From assembly GCA_031284195.1 (NCBI GenBank), contig JAITAI010000222.1:1-14057 (forward strand): a stretch of 14,057 bases of DNA, given 5' to 3'. This document shows, in pieces, positions 7,980-14,057 of this stretch (positions within the stretch are counted from its first letter, which is position 1; each line of letters begins with the position of its first letter). The translations under genes were made by a program, and so were the position numbers. The DNA is from Treponema sp. GTDB lineage: Bacteria; Spirochaetota; Spirochaetia; Treponematales; Breznakiellaceae. The notes below the pieces were generated by a model. The model was not told where the DNA came from and did not search any database. It saw nothing but the letters and a program-made list of their open reading frames with translations.

Positions 7980-9207
7980 AGATTGCCTCCGCTTTACCTT
8001 CGTAACTGATAAGCCTCCGCTCCTTTTGAGGAATAGGCAGGGTGATGATGAAACAAGTCCCCTCTCCTGTTTTAGACTTTACCGTAATCTCCCCCTGATG
8101 TTCCCGAATTATCTTGAACGCCAAAGTAAGTCCCAAGCCGGAACCGGTTTCCTTGGTAGTAAAATAGGGCTCGAAAATCTTGGAGAGGTTTTCTTCGGGA
8201 ATCCCAATACCTGTATCGCATACCTTAATGATAATCTCTCCATCCCCCTTCTCGGTGAGTACCCGCAAGGTGCCTCCAGTAGGCATAGCTGCGATGGCAT
8301 TCTTGATGAGGTTGAGGAGGACCTGTTTCATAAACCGTTCATCAAAATCAATCCGGGGAAGCCCCTCGGCAAGGTTCAGGATGCAGTGTATCTGGGCTTC
8401 TTCCAGTTCAAAGCCCACAAAATCCGTGAGTTCTGTGATGAGGGTATTGATGTTTCCTTCCCGAAAATCCATATTCATCGGACGAACCGCAAACAGAAAA
8501 TCCACCACAATACCGTTGAGCCGGTCGATCTCTTCATTGACCACCTCGATATAGGTATCCATAAGTTTGAAATATTCCACCGGTTCCTGACTACAGTCCC
8601 CTGTTCCCGCTGGATACGAGGTGAAATACCGTTCCCGATTCGCAGCTATGGCTTTTTGGATGAGTTGGATATGGATAGAAAGGGAACCTAGAGGGTTTTT
8701 GATCTCATGGGCCACCCCTGCGGCCAAGGTAGTAAGACTGGCCAGGCTTTCCATGCGCCGTAAACGGGCCTCTTTGCCCCGTTTTTCGGTGATGTCCTCC
8801 ACATGGATAAGTGAACCGGACACCTGGTGATCCCGGACTAAGGGAAGCACGCTAAAACTTAAGAGCCGCTGTTTGCCCTTGGTTTCCACATCGAATTCCC
8901 GTTCCTCCACCCGGTCGCCGTTCAGCAAGGTGGTTTCAAAAAATTCAGCCACCGGTTCATCCCGGATCAGGGTCCATAGAGGTCCATTTCCCTGTTCATC
9001 ATACCCGAGAGGGAGAAACCGTTCAGCGTACTTGTTAGCCAGGATGAGGTTATGTTCTGTATCGCATACCAATATCCCATGGGCTAGAGAATCCAGTACG
9101 GTTTCAAGCCGTTCGATTTCAGCAGCCGCAGACACCAAGATGTCCCGGATCTGTTCTCGGGTCATCTTGTTAAGTTTTTGTAAGGCCCGTTTAATAAACT
9201 GTCTCAT
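7969..9207 (-). CDS. Cytoplasmic PAS-domain sensor histidine kinase (AtoS/NtrB-like)
   Basis: This 412-residue kinase lacks membrane segments, so it senses an internal signal. A PAS domain covers about 36-140 and leads into HisKA, with phospho-acceptor His167 in GVAHEIKNPLG. The HATPase_c domain shows the N box LLNLIKNAIAAMP (Asn303), G1 DTGIGIP (331-337), the F box EPYFTTK and G2 GSGLGL (355-360). Ribosome site GAGGAAG lies about 8 nt before the ATG. It follows the clamp-loader gene by 51 bp and overlaps the NtrC-family regulator by 11 bp, which identifies the partner. The soluble layout resembles NtrB more than transmembrane AtoS. The ligand cannot be read from the sequence. Confidence 0.94.
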   Translation of the reverse strand: MRQFIKRALQKLNKMTREQIRDILVSAAAEIERLETVLDSLAHGILVCDTEHNLILANKYAERFLPLGYDEQGNGPLWTLIRDEPVAEFFETTLLNGDRVEEREFDVETKGKQRLLSFSVLPLVRDHQVSGSLIHVEDITEKRGKEARLRRMESLASLTTLAAGVAHEIKNPLGSLSIHIQLIQKAIAANRERYFTSYPAGTGDCSQEPVEYFKLMDTYIEVVNEEIDRLNGIVVDFLFAVRPMNMDFREGNINTLITELTDFVGFELEEAQIHCILNLAEGLPRIDFDERFMKQVLLNLIKNAIAAMPTGGTLRVLTEKGDGEIIIKVCDTGIGIPEENLSKIFEPYFTTKETGSGLGLTLAFKIIREHQGEITVKSKTGEGTCFIITLPIPQKERRLISYEGKAEAIYEI

Positions 9208-9258
9208 GTGGTATCTTCCTCTTCTCTTAGGTTGGCGGTCTAAAAGGGGCGCAGGTGG

Positions 9259-10596
9259 CTAGGACCAGCGTTCCGCAAGCCCTCGCCGAACCTCTGTACT
9301 GAGCCGTTCTAAGGCCAATACAGGGTTTTGGTTGTAAGTACCCACTGCCTGTACCGCCTCTGCAGTGCACTTCCGCCATATATCCATACCCCCTATCAGC
9401 GCCGGGTTCTGAGTTTGCCCAAAAGAAACGCGGCTTTCCATAACTACCTGGAGGAGCATCTGTAAAAATTGAGCAAAAAGCCCTCGGATTTCAAATTTTT
9501 CCGTCTCTGCAAGAACCGTGGCAATGACGCTTTGGGTATCTGTTCCAGGCTTACCCAGAGCAGATGCCTCAGTAAGGGCAGTGGCGTACTTGCCTAGGCC
9601 TACCAGTTCATCCGGGAACGGGGAAACCCCCTTGCTTTTGAGCAGGATGATGGTCCTGCGGGCAATGAAAGCTGCAAAAAACGCAGCCAAGGGACGCAGG
9701 GAATCTTCGGATACCGGGAGAAAGGAACTCAGATAGGTATGGATCCCAGCAGCCCCCTTTGATTCTACCGATGCCGCTTCCGGGAGGGTATCTTTAAACA
9801 CCTGATGGATCACCGCGGCTTCCACCTCTGGGGAACGCCGGATAAATCGATAGGGCCTGAGCCGGGATATTATGGTAGGGAGGAGGGCTTTCTCTCGAGA
9901 ACTGATTAACACCATACTGACCGATGGAGGGGGCTCCTCCAGTATTTTTAACAGCGCATTCCGGGCGCCCTCTTGCATCCGGTCGGCATTTTCGATGAGG
10001 AGCATTTTCCGCTTTCCTGTAGGGGCCAAATGACTCCAGGCAGCGGCCCGCCGGATATGTCCAATGGGAATAAGCTCACTCATACCTTCGGATTCGAGTT
10101 TCACGGCATTTTTAAGGATCTTATCTACTGATTTTTTGAGCTCCTCTGACTGGAGGGCCGGAAACTCATCCAAGGCTTCTTCAAGGACAAAGAGGGATTC
10201 GCTTACTTTTTTAAACCGGGGATCTTCCTCCCAAAAAACCGGGGAAAACCGGGCCAGGAGTTTCCGTACAGACCGGATAAACAGGAGTCGGCCTGCAGAA
10301 TCCGGTTCCCTGCAGCAGCAGGCCCCGGCAGCACTGATTTCCGCAAAAAAGGGGCGAGGCCCCAGGATCAGTAAGTCCGGGTGGATAAGCAACCGATGCC
10401 GGGAACAGGCGTAACAAGGACAATCCCCCGGAGCCCTGGGATCTTCACAAGAAAGGATCCGGGCCAATTCCAGACCAGAAGTACCCTTCCCTGAGGCGGG
10501 AGGACCAGAAAACAACATTGAAGGGGCCAGCGTACCTGCCTCTTGATCGGCCCTTAATTGGCTGACCGCAGCTTGTCCCAGGATATGTTCAAACAT
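9259..10596 (-). CDS. holB: DNA polymerase III clamp-loader subunit, delta'-like
   Basis: This 445-residue AAA+ protein carries Walker A GPPASGKGT at 31-39. A zinc-type cysteine cluster follows (Cys50, Cys59, Cys61, Cys64). The later core LLIENADRMQEGARNALLK ending in ILEEPP is typical of delta'/DnaX clamp-loader subunits. The Walker B acidic pair is replaced (ENAD), and SRLRPYRF stands in for the usual SRC motif, favouring delta' over the ATPase subunit. The C-terminal NQNPVLALERLSTEVRRGL fits the delta' collar domain. Between the zinc module and the ENAD strand there are about 120 residues where E. coli delta' has about 40, so this protein has a helical insertion. It starts 5 bp after the cvpA-family stop without a clear Shine-Dalgarno, suggesting coupling. 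Confidence 0.85.
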   Translation of the reverse strand: MFEHILGQAAVSQLRADQEAGTLAPSMLFSGPPASGKGTSGLELARILSCEDPRAPGDCPCYACSRHRLLIHPDLLILGPRPFFAEISAAGACCCREPDSAGRLLFIRSVRKLLARFSPVFWEEDPRFKKVSESLFVLEEALDEFPALQSEELKKSVDKILKNAVKLESEGMSELIPIGHIRRAAAWSHLAPTGKRKMLLIENADRMQEGARNALLKILEEPPPSVSMVLISSREKALLPTIISRLRPYRFIRRSPEVEAAVIHQVFKDTLPEAASVESKGAAGIHTYLSSFLPVSEDSLRPLAAFFAAFIARRTIILLKSKGVSPFPDELVGLGKYATALTEASALGKPGTDTQSVIATVLAETEKFEIRGLFAQFLQMLLQVVMESRVSFGQTQNPALIGGMDIWRKCTAEAVQAVGTYNQNPVLALERLSTEVRRGLAERWS

Positions 10597-10601
10597 GGCG
10601 G

Positions 10602-11102
10602 TTAGCTATCTCGCGGGAGGAACTGCAGGGTGTTGGGAAAATAGTGGGTAATAACCGGCATGAGTAATTCGGCAAAAATACTTTCATTGACAAGGGACTG
10701 GGTATCAAAAAAAGGCTGTATCTTCAAGAGAAAAAGCATCAAGGTTACCAGAACTAAGCCTTCAATCAAACCAAAGAAGACGCCCAAGACCCGATCCACC
10801 CCGCCGAGCTTAATTTGCAATAGGATATCTTTCACCAGTAATTCCAGTACCTTAACCCCCACGAAAATAATACAAAACACCGCCCCAAAGGCAAGCATTT
10901 CCGGAAGAAAGCGTATATCTTCAGGGATTTTTGTCCGGATCAGAGCCGCTCCCTTCTTATAGAAAAGAACCGCCCCCAAAAGACCAAGTACCAGGAATGC
11001 GATAGAGAGCAGTTCATCGAGAAATCCCCGGAGAGCGCCTCGAATGGCAAAAAGCATGACAAAAACGGTAAATATGATATCAATCGGCACTATATGCTGC
11101 AT
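10602..11102 (-). CDS. CvpA-family membrane protein
   Basis: The chosen start is the ATG at 11100-11102 (MQHIVPIDIIF), giving 166 residues, because AAGGAG lies just upstream of it. The frame stays open to a TTG at 11129, but that start adds only a basic stretch (VRRRKRRT) and no better ribosome site. The protein has about four membrane segments and the family signature RGALRGFLDELLSI in the first loop. CvpA relatives were first linked to colicin V production and purF-locus function and later to envelope integrity; the exact activity is unsettled. It overlaps the end of murG by 13 bp and precedes the clamp-loader gene by 5 bp, so it is tightly embedded in the operon. Confidence 0.88.
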   Translation of the reverse strand: MQHIVPIDIIFTVFVMLFAIRGALRGFLDELLSIAFLVLGLLGAVLFYKKGAALIRTKIPEDIRFLPEMLAFGAVFCIIFVGVKVLELLVKDILLQIKLGGVDRVLGVFFGLIEGLVLVTLMLFLLKIQPFFDTQSLVNESIFAELLMPVITHYFPNTLQFLPRDS

Positions 11103-12208
11103 GGTTCTCCTTTTCCTGCGCCTAACCAATGAAGGATCTCTTCGGCAATGATCTGTACTCCGTCGAGCCTACCGATCCGGGCAGCGGCAGCGGCCATGGC
11201 GTTTTGCTGCTCTCTATCTTCGGCGATAGCGGCAATCGTTGCGCGTAATGTCTCCGGGTTGGCTTCGGTGCCAAAGGGCTTTCCTAGGACCACTGCAGCC
11301 CCGGCCTTAGCGAAAATCCGGGCATTTTCCACCTGATCCCCCCTAGTACCGGAACCGCTCAGGGGAATGAGTACTAGAGGCCGTCCTGCAGCGGCACATT
11401 CCCAGAGGGTACCAGCCCCACTGCGGCCTAAGACCAGTTCCGCGGCAGCAAGGACCTGGGGCATCTCATCCCGGAAAAATGGGTAAGGCCGGTACCTTTC
11501 AGAGGACTCCAGATCCCAGCCCTGTTCAAGACCGGTCTGATGTACCACCGTATACCATCGGGTAAGCTCATCCAAGGTTTCCCGGACCAGTTTGTTTATC
11601 TGTTGGGATCCTTGGCTTCCACCGAGGACCAGAAGTATCCGTTCCCCTTCTTTGACCCTGAGAAAGGCCCTGCCCTGTAGGGGATCTGCGGATCGGAATT
11701 CAGGACGTACCGGGTTACCTGCGAGCGTGATTCGGCCTTGATAAGATGAAGGGAAAAAAGGGGCTGTTTCCTCATAAGCGGTAAAGATTTTTTGTGCAAA
11801 CCGGGCATTAATCTTCGTGGCCAGTCCCGGGCTCAGATCCGATTCATGGGTCCATACCGGCAATCCCAGGGATGCAGCAGCAAGACAGGGAGGCACACTA
11901 ACGAAACCTCCCTTAGAAAACAGCACGCGAGGCCGTTCTTTTTTTAGGATGGCCCGGGCGGCAAAAAAACCGGCTCCCACTTTCAATGCCTCAACCCCAT
12001 GCTTGAGGGATACCTGCCGCCGCAATTTCCCTGCAGGAATACCGAAAAACTCAACCCCTGCATGTTCCACCATGGCTTTATCCATCCCCCTGTTGGAACC
12101 TATCCACACGATACGGTAATTACCCTGTTTTTGTATGTAAGCTGCCACTGCGAGGCCGGGATATATATGCCCCCCGGTCCCGCCTCCGGTAAAAGCGATA
12201 TGCACCAT
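11090..12208 (-). CDS. murG: MurG, UDP-GlcNAc:lipid I GlcNAc transferase
   Basis: This 372-residue, full-length GT28 enzyme transfers GlcNAc from UDP-GlcNAc to lipid I, making lipid II on the inner face of the cytoplasmic membrane. The N-terminal glycine loop GGGTGGH is at 8-14. FSKGGFVSVP (97-106) and THESD (120-124) are typical acceptor-side motifs. The second glycine loop GGSQGS is at 196-201. GRSGAGTLWE at 261-270 provides the UDP-GlcNAc pocket with Glu270. It is the first gene of the minus-strand block, with about 200 bp of non-coding sequence upstream. No cell-division genes (ftsW, murD) adjoin it, unlike a standard dcw cluster. A weak GAGGG ribosome site lies about 12 nt before the ATG. 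Confidence 0.97.
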   Translation of the reverse strand: MVHIAFTGGGTGGHIYPGLAVAAYIQKQGNYRIVWIGSNRGMDKAMVEHAGVEFFGIPAGKLRRQVSLKHGVEALKVGAGFFAARAILKKERPRVLFSKGGFVSVPPCLAAASLGLPVWTHESDLSPGLATKINARFAQKIFTAYEETAPFFPSSYQGRITLAGNPVRPEFRSADPLQGRAFLRVKEGERILLVLGGSQGSQQINKLVRETLDELTRWYTVVHQTGLEQGWDLESSERYRPYPFFRDEMPQVLAAAELVLGRSGAGTLWECAAAGRPLVLIPLSGSGTRGDQVENARIFAKAGAAVVLGKPFGTEANPETLRATIAAIAEDREQQNAMAAAAARIGRLDGVQIIAEEILHWLGAGKGEPCSI

Positions 12209-12370
12209 AGTTTCTGACCCTCATCACACTCTATGAAAACAAGACACTGTAAACGCACCTTCTTTGAACCGTCCTGAATTCACCACCTTGGCCTCTACCT
12301 TACAAGGGCGTTACGCTACTTCCTAAAGCTCATAGTCCCGGTTATGGTGTGACAAGTAATTACTGGACCC
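12209..12370. other. Non-coding region upstream of murG
   Basis: I see no ORF with a ribosome site here. It must hold the leader of murG and probably its promoter, on the minus strand. No hexamer pair with proper spacing stands out; the best (TTGTCA and TATGAG on the minus strand) has only 15 bp between them. Confidence 0.4.
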
Positions 12371-12411
12371 ATGAGGCGGTTTCAAAAGGTCAAATTTTAA
12401 AACCGCCTCAT
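12371..12411. repeat. Long stem-loop: 12-bp perfect arms, extended inner stem
   Basis: ATGAGGCGGTTT at 12371-12382 pairs exactly with AAACCGCCTCAT at 12400-12411. After one mismatch, AAAA (12384-12387) pairs with TTTT (12395-12398), leaving a 7-nt loop. No U-tract follows on either strand, so a classic terminator is not clear. It sits at the border between the murG leader and the decayed region. It shares the TTTCAAAA core seen in the palindrome at 2832-2860, so both may belong to one intergenic repeat family. Confidence 0.55.
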
Positions 12412-12422
12412 CTACCCAGTAG

Positions 12423-12623
12423 AATATACCCTTATTACTCCAAGATCAAGACCATAGCCCGCAGAAAACTTCCCCGTTCCGCCCAAATGAGGGGCGGGTC
12501 TGCCTAATATGGAGGGTCATGGAACGAATTACCCGTAAGGGTTACAATATTCTGAGGTTCCCGGTAACATGGGAAGGACAGCTATCAATGGGCCTGGACT
12601 GGCAGAGCAACACCGGAGCGTAG
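12423..12623 (+). pseudogene. Possible glycoside hydrolase family 5 fragment
   Basis: An open frame of 66 codons runs from just after a TAG (12420-12422) to a TAG at 12621-12623. From the ATG at 12519 it reads MERITRKGYNILRFPVTW, followed by EGQLSMGLDW. GYNILRFPVTW closely matches the beta-2 strand of GH5 cellulases (typically GFNxxRIPVTW), where the arginine is conserved. No other GH5 motif (NEP, second Glu) follows, and the frame soon stops, so this is at most an N-terminal remnant. A GGAGG lies before the ATG but only about 4 nt away. The resemblance is short and could be chance; GH5 genes are plausible for a plant-polymer-degrading spirochaete. Confidence 0.35.
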
Positions 12624-12711
12624 GGCAGCCTTGGAACGTTTTGCAAGAATCGACGGTCCCATGTAAACATAGACAGGCCTCCTCATTCTGCGAATTAAAA
12701 AAGGTAGAAAC

Positions 12712-12918
12712 ATAAAACGATTCGCACTTATCCCCCGATGTATACCCCTTCACAGGGTTCGGCGGCTCGGGACAGGCTTCAGACATAAGCTAGGTCTAAC
12801 CCCTGACATAGGCTATGTCTGACCTTTGACCTAGCCTATGTCTGCCCTTGACATAGGTTAGGTCTGACCTCTGATTATGATCGGTTATACATCAGGGGAT
12901 AAGTGCGAAACGATTTAT
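12712..12918. repeat. 36-bp imperfect inverted repeat pair enclosing a tandem repeat
   Basis: Bases 12712-12747 match the reverse complement of 12883-12918 at 32 of 36 positions, including 15 uninterrupted bases (TTCGCACTTATCCCC). The 207-bp unit has no internal transposase and no obvious target-site duplication, so it resembles a MITE-like element. Alternatively, the arms may be coding-derived. Read outward, the left arm gives GYTSGDKCESFY (minus strand) and the right arm GYTSGDKCETIY (plus strand). Two of the four differences are synonymous third-position changes, and the other two are conservative first-position changes. Confidence 0.65.
12782..12872. repeat. Four tandem ~23-bp repeats, each with internal dyad symmetry
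   Basis: Imperfect copies lie at 12782-12804, 12805-12827, 12828-12849 (22 bp) and 12850-12872. The clearest copy begins GACATAGGCTATGTC, which is palindromic except for its central base; the others vary in the half-sites. Each copy ends in a pyrimidine-rich segment such as TGACCTTT. The array fills the interior of the 12712-12918 inverted-repeat unit. It could be a cluster of protein-binding sites or a minisatellite. There are no unique spacers, so it is not CRISPR. Confidence 0.7.
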
Positions 12919-13113
12919 CGGGGATTGTTGCTCCTGGTTTCAGCGGCGTTTATCATTGGGAATGATTTGTTCTCCAACAGCCGCGGTAAGGTGTAGTCCG
13001 ACAAAGGGATGTATAACCGGGCTATTGAGGACTACCGCCGCCCTGCGGATTAATCCCCAGATGCGGATGCCTATTTCCGTGCAGGCGGCAAGGAATGTTC
13101 GAGGGACCGGTAG
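12877..13113 (+). pseudogene. Decayed secreted TPR-repeat protein remnant
   Basis: From ATG 12877 the frame gives GDKCETIYRG, then a signal-peptide-like stretch LLLLVSAAFIIGND. It continues NSRGKV, a stop (12994-12996), SDKGMYNRAIEDY, a second stop (13051-13053) and DADAYFR. This follows the TPR consensus (NNRGxxYxxKGxYDRAIxDYxxALxIxPxDADAYxxRG) closely. The missing middle, AALRINP, is read in another frame across 13039-13060, so paired compensating indels are present. Two in-frame stops plus frame jumps mark it as a pseudogene. A faint second TPR-like echo, NAATLEAYL, occurs at 13217-13243. There is no ribosome site at the ATG. The right arm of the inverted repeat lies inside its N-terminal region. 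Confidence 0.6.
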
Positions 13114-13259
13114 GCTGCTTCCATATGGAGGCAGAGAAAAATTGACGGTAAAGGAGATGCTAATGGAAAGTGGAAATACATTGCCCCTTGTTAGAAGACG
13201 AGAGGAAATCCTGTAAAATGCCGCTACTCTTGAGGCGTATTTATGCAATGTAAACAGCG

Positions 13260-13700
13260 TTGAATGTGCATATACGACAGGGCTTATTCGCAGGGGATGT
13301 TGTTTCATCACCGGAGGGTTTCCGTTTTTATCCCAGCCGGTGTATGGGCTATATCGGTAATACCATGGAAGCCCACGAAAAAATGGGTGAAATCAGAAGA
13401 TGTACTGGAGAAAGCACCAGAGACGGCACAAAGACGAACCCGGCAATATCCCGTCTTTTGGGTAATCTTATCCCAAAAGGTAGGCAATGGCACTATTGGG
13501 AAAGGGAATACAAAAATTTCTGTAAGAGGTTAGGAATAACGCCGGTTAATAACCGCCGGAAATATTGGCCGTTGATACAGTAATAGCCAGGATTATCAGT
13601 CAATTTAAAGAATTAAAAATCATGCAAAAAACAAGCCCGAATTGAAGCAAAACATACCCGTATGCAGGATAAACGCATAGAAATTCGTATTTCCTTATAA
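13260..13700 (+). pseudogene. Frameshifted ORF of unrecognised family
   Basis: The frame from 13260 to 13583 ends in a protein-like segment with SRLLGNLIPKGRQWHYWE, then YKNFCKRLGITPVNNRRKYW. At about 13567 a one-base shift (as if TGGGCC had become TGGCC) continues it as AVDTVIARIISQFKELK and IMQK. A second shift at the A-run 13626-13631 continues it as QARIEAKHTRMQDKRIEI to a TAA at 13698-13700. The three pieces join smoothly in charge pattern and helical character, which argues for one gene broken by two indels. I do not recognise the family. The part before about 13400 is less convincing. No clear ribosome site is seen. Confidence 0.4.
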
Positions 13701-13938
13701 ATTAAAGCGGTAAAGAACAAGCCCTGTTTGTTAATTCCTTATACAGTGGAGAATTAGCAAATGCGGTGGATTTATCCTGTTCCGCTTGTCTTATGCCTGG
13801 TATTTCGATTAGTATTAATAAAAAATCGTTGTACCAGTGAATTCTTTTAGTGATACGCGATTTTTCTATAAGAGGGCCTTCTTCACCTACCAATCGGAGG
13901 TTTAGGGGCCCCTTCATTGTATGTAAGGAGATACCGGT
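13701..13938. promoter_or_regulatory. AT-rich leader region of pfp
   Basis: No credible ORF occurs in these 238 bases. They must contain the pfp 5' leader and probably its promoter. A weak candidate is TTGTAC at 13829-13834 with TGATAC 16 bp later (13851-13856). AAAAATCG (13821-13828) and CGATTTTT (13858-13865) form an 8-bp inverted repeat around that candidate. The ribosome site AAGGAG lies at 13925-13930. I see no riboswitch-like structure. Confidence 0.3.
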
Positions 13939-14057
13939 ATGGAAATATCCGCTCTGCAGCAAGCCCGTTACAGGTACCAACCCAAATTTCCCAGGGTTTT
14001 ATCCCAGGAACTGACCACTATCGCCCTTTCCCCAGGCGCTCCCACTGAATCCATTGC
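13939..14057 (+). CDS. pfp: PPi-dependent phosphofructokinase, N-terminus (partial)
   Basis: The first 39 codons are in the window. AAGGAG at 13925-13930 is 8 nt before the ATG, a strong start. The sequence MEISALQQARYRYQPKFPRV, ending in APTESIA, matches the N-terminal pattern of the long (plant beta-like) PPi-phosphofructokinases of spirochaetes, which begin with S-x-L-Q-x-x-R-x-x-Y-x-P-K-x-P. The enzyme reversibly phosphorylates fructose-6-phosphate to the 1,6-bisphosphate using pyrophosphate and is the usual glycolytic phosphofructokinase in Treponema and Borrelia. The catalytic motifs lie outside the window, so the call rests on this short N-terminal signature. Confidence 0.7.
   Translation, partial: MEISALQQARYRYQPKFPRVLSQELTTIALSPGAPTESI

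Noticed and set aside
11103..11129. Upstream TTG start extending the CvpA-family protein by nine residues
   Set aside because: The extension is a basic stretch overlapping murG, while the ATG at 11102 has a good AAGGAG ribosome site.
12479..12497. GC hairpin CCGCCC with GGGCGG as a terminator
   Set aside because: The stem is only 6 bp, no U-tract follows on either strand, and it falls inside the GH5-like frame.
12529..12786. 85-codon minus-strand frame across the left inverted-repeat arm
   Set aside because: It is Cys/Pro-rich with no ribosome site and is antisense to the GH5-like fragment. Only the short GYTSGDKCE segment is of interest, and that is reported under the repeat.
12782..12872. 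Possible CRISPR array
   Set aside because: The repeats abut directly with no unique spacers and no cas genes, so it is a plain tandem array.
13702..13980. 92-codon minus-strand frame overlapping the pfp start
   Set aside because: It runs antisense through the pfp ribosome site and first codons. No ribosome site or domain is seen, though the STAFANSPLYKEL segment looks somewhat protein-like.

Overview
The window looks like a chromosomal segment of a free-living or gut-associated Treponema-type spirochaete. GC content is mid-range by eye. The evidence is the gene content: an AtoS/AtoC-like two-component pair next to murG, cvpA and a clamp-loader gene (a grouping I remember from Treponema pallidum), a spirochaete-style long PPi-dependent phosphofructokinase start, a TlyC/CNNM-type CBS protein and a SpoIID-domain lipoprotein in a non-sporulating context. 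The genus call comes from protein resemblance, not a search.

Layout. 1-124: the 3' end of an unidentified + strand gene, facing a bidirectional terminator (146-175). 227-2654 (-): an HD-GYP-family protein followed by a CNNM/CBS/CorC-domain membrane protein, read from a divergent intergenic region at 2655-2895. That region holds three inverted repeats, one of which overlaps a candidate promoter. 2896-3800 (+): a 16-codon leader ORF coupled by stop/start overlap to a TTG-started, two-TM hypothetical protein. 3935-12208 (-): the main block, transcribed murG > cvpA > DNA polymerase III delta'-like subunit > sensor kinase > NtrC-family regulator > SpoIID/TPR lipoprotein, with overlaps or gaps of 51 bp or less as far as the regulator and a 139-bp gap before the lipoprotein gene.

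12209-13938 is unlike the rest. It has no intact convincing gene. It holds a long stem-loop, a GH5-like fragment, a 36-bp inverted repeat pair around a four-copy 23-bp tandem repeat, a TPR-protein remnant with stops and compensating frameshifts, and another broken ORF with two apparent frameshifts. At 13939 an intact pfp gene begins and runs off the window.

The main block joins lipid II synthesis (MurG), a septum-associated membrane family (CvpA), the replication clamp loader, a soluble sensor kinase with a sigma-54-type regulator, and a putative peptidoglycan-processing lipoprotein. Joint control of envelope growth and replication is an inference from gene order. I found no clearly new multi-gene system. 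The best leads are the inverted-repeat/tandem-repeat element, the leader ORF with its operator-like palindrome, and the HD-GYP protein with two altered metal-site residues.
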